Shown here piece by piece: positions 46,283 through 46,687 of a stretch of DNA of 46,687 nucleotides. The DNA is from Gluconobacter kondonii. Lineage in GTDB: Bacteria; Pseudomonadota; Alphaproteobacteria; Acetobacterales; Acetobacteraceae. The notes under the pieces are model-generated. The model searched no databases. It saw only the letters and a program-made list of their open reading frames with translations, and was not told the DNA's origin. Location: assembly GCF_002723995.1 (NCBI RefSeq), contig NZ_BEWP01000015.1:1-46687 (forward strand), in the 5' to 3' direction. Each line of letters starts with the position of its first letter. Positions within the stretch are counted from its first letter, which is position 1. The position numbers and the translations under genes are program-made.

Positions 46283-46687
46283 TTCGGATCCTATTCTCTC
46301 AAGTGCTGATGTTCAAGATTATGGTGATGCAGATGCTGGAGACTTTGTTCGATGATTTAACAGAGGCTCTGGCAAAAGTGGTCTGTTTGGTTTGTGGTCG
46401 TGCGACTTAGGAATGTTGGGTTATATGCCGTATGATCCTTCAAAGACGGCGGGGTGGAGGGATATTTCCGTTAGCGGAACTCACCATCCCGTTCTTTGGT
46501 TTTGAAACCCATATTACCATCCATCTCAAGATCTGGCTGATCCGGAAGTGGATAGTGACAGAAATTGTTAATACAGAAATAAACGGCTTTATTTCGAAAC
46601 GGGTATCGGGTTCGAGAATGTTGACTTTAACCCGCTCCATTCCAAGAATTGAAAATAATAAAATTATCCCTGCATAGACGCTTTCAT
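46283..46687. other. Poorly coding right edge
   Basis: AT-rich stretch with no gene I can name. It holds only short frames, including a rightward one around 46427-46504 (MPYDPSKTAGWRDISVSG) and a leftward one at 46440-46687. No RNA gene or repeat was recognised. Confidence 0.5.
46440..46687 (-). CDS. Possible C-terminus of a small hydrophobic protein
   Basis: A leftward frame open from the right edge to a stop at 46440, about 82 codons. It contains hydrophobic stretches (YAGIILLFSILGME; FISVLTISVTIHF; LRWMVIWVS) and a basic end. It could be the end of a membrane protein that starts beyond the window, or chance coding. I recognise no family. Confidence 0.25.
   Translation of the reverse strand, partial: ESVYAGIILLFSILGMERVKVNILEPDTRFEIKPFISVLTISVTIHFRISQILRWMVIWVSKPKNGMVSSANGNIPPPRRL

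Overview
The window looks like a chromosomal segment of an acetic acid bacterium (Acetobacteraceae, possibly Gluconobacter). The signs are GC-rich coding sequence, paired OAR-like TonB-dependent receptors, an OprB-type porin, several MFS carriers and IS481 and IS5/IS1031-type sequences. The taxon is an inference from gene content only. There are about 41 protein genes. I saw no rRNA, tRNA or CRISPR array.

Region 1 (1-895) is the end of an IS481-family element whose transposase runs off the left edge. Region 2 (about 1046-25870) is a metabolic island that appears to be built around cyclic amides and D-glutamate/5-oxoproline. It holds: (a) a PLP dehydratase, a GLUCM_C/DUF4392 protein and a RidA-like protein in tandem; (b) a TonB receptor followed by a clear terminator; (c) a LysR regulator; (d) a DUF1445 D-glutamate cyclase-family gene with an ACS-type MFS carrier; (e) an MHS-type carrier, a DUF2848 protein and a 2-hydroxyacid dehydrogenase; (f) hyuA-hyuB, the ATP-dependent hydantoinase/oxoprolinase pair, with a divergent MarR-like regulator; (g) an eight-gene leftward operon: TonB receptor, MFS carrier, pxpB, pxpC, pxpA, accB, accC and a biotin-carrier-like protein that lacks its biotin lysine. 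A LysR gene is divergent from this operon. The two domains that are fused in the mitochondrial D-glutamate cyclase DGLUCY occur here as separate genes, and two unrelated ATP-dependent lactam-opening systems lie side by side.

Region 3 (26772-31051) continues the theme with a CapA-like protein, a LysR regulator, a VOC protein and an M20 carbamoylase/amidohydrolase. Region 4 (31052-33530) is AT-rich: a 5'-truncated IS5 transposase and an orphan TolC-like lipoprotein with a TTG start. Region 5 (33635-43758) is ordinary housekeeping or stress content: LysR, DoxX, a YceI-cytochrome b561-YceI-OprB operon, a Na+/H+ antiporter, and a LysR gene divergent from an old-yellow-enzyme/MFS operon with a perfect T-N11-A palindrome between them. 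Region 6 (43990-46687) is AT-rich: a small lipoprotein with an aromatic tail, a glycosyltransferase with a probable beta-trefoil C-terminus, and a poorly coding right edge.

Working model (inference): the island imports cyclic amides or pyroglutamate-containing compounds through two paralogous TonB receptors and several carriers. It opens them with HyuAB, with PxpABC (possibly biotin-assisted) or with the carbamoylase, and interconverts D-glutamate and 5-oxo-D-proline. It is controlled by several LysR regulators and one MarR-like regulator.
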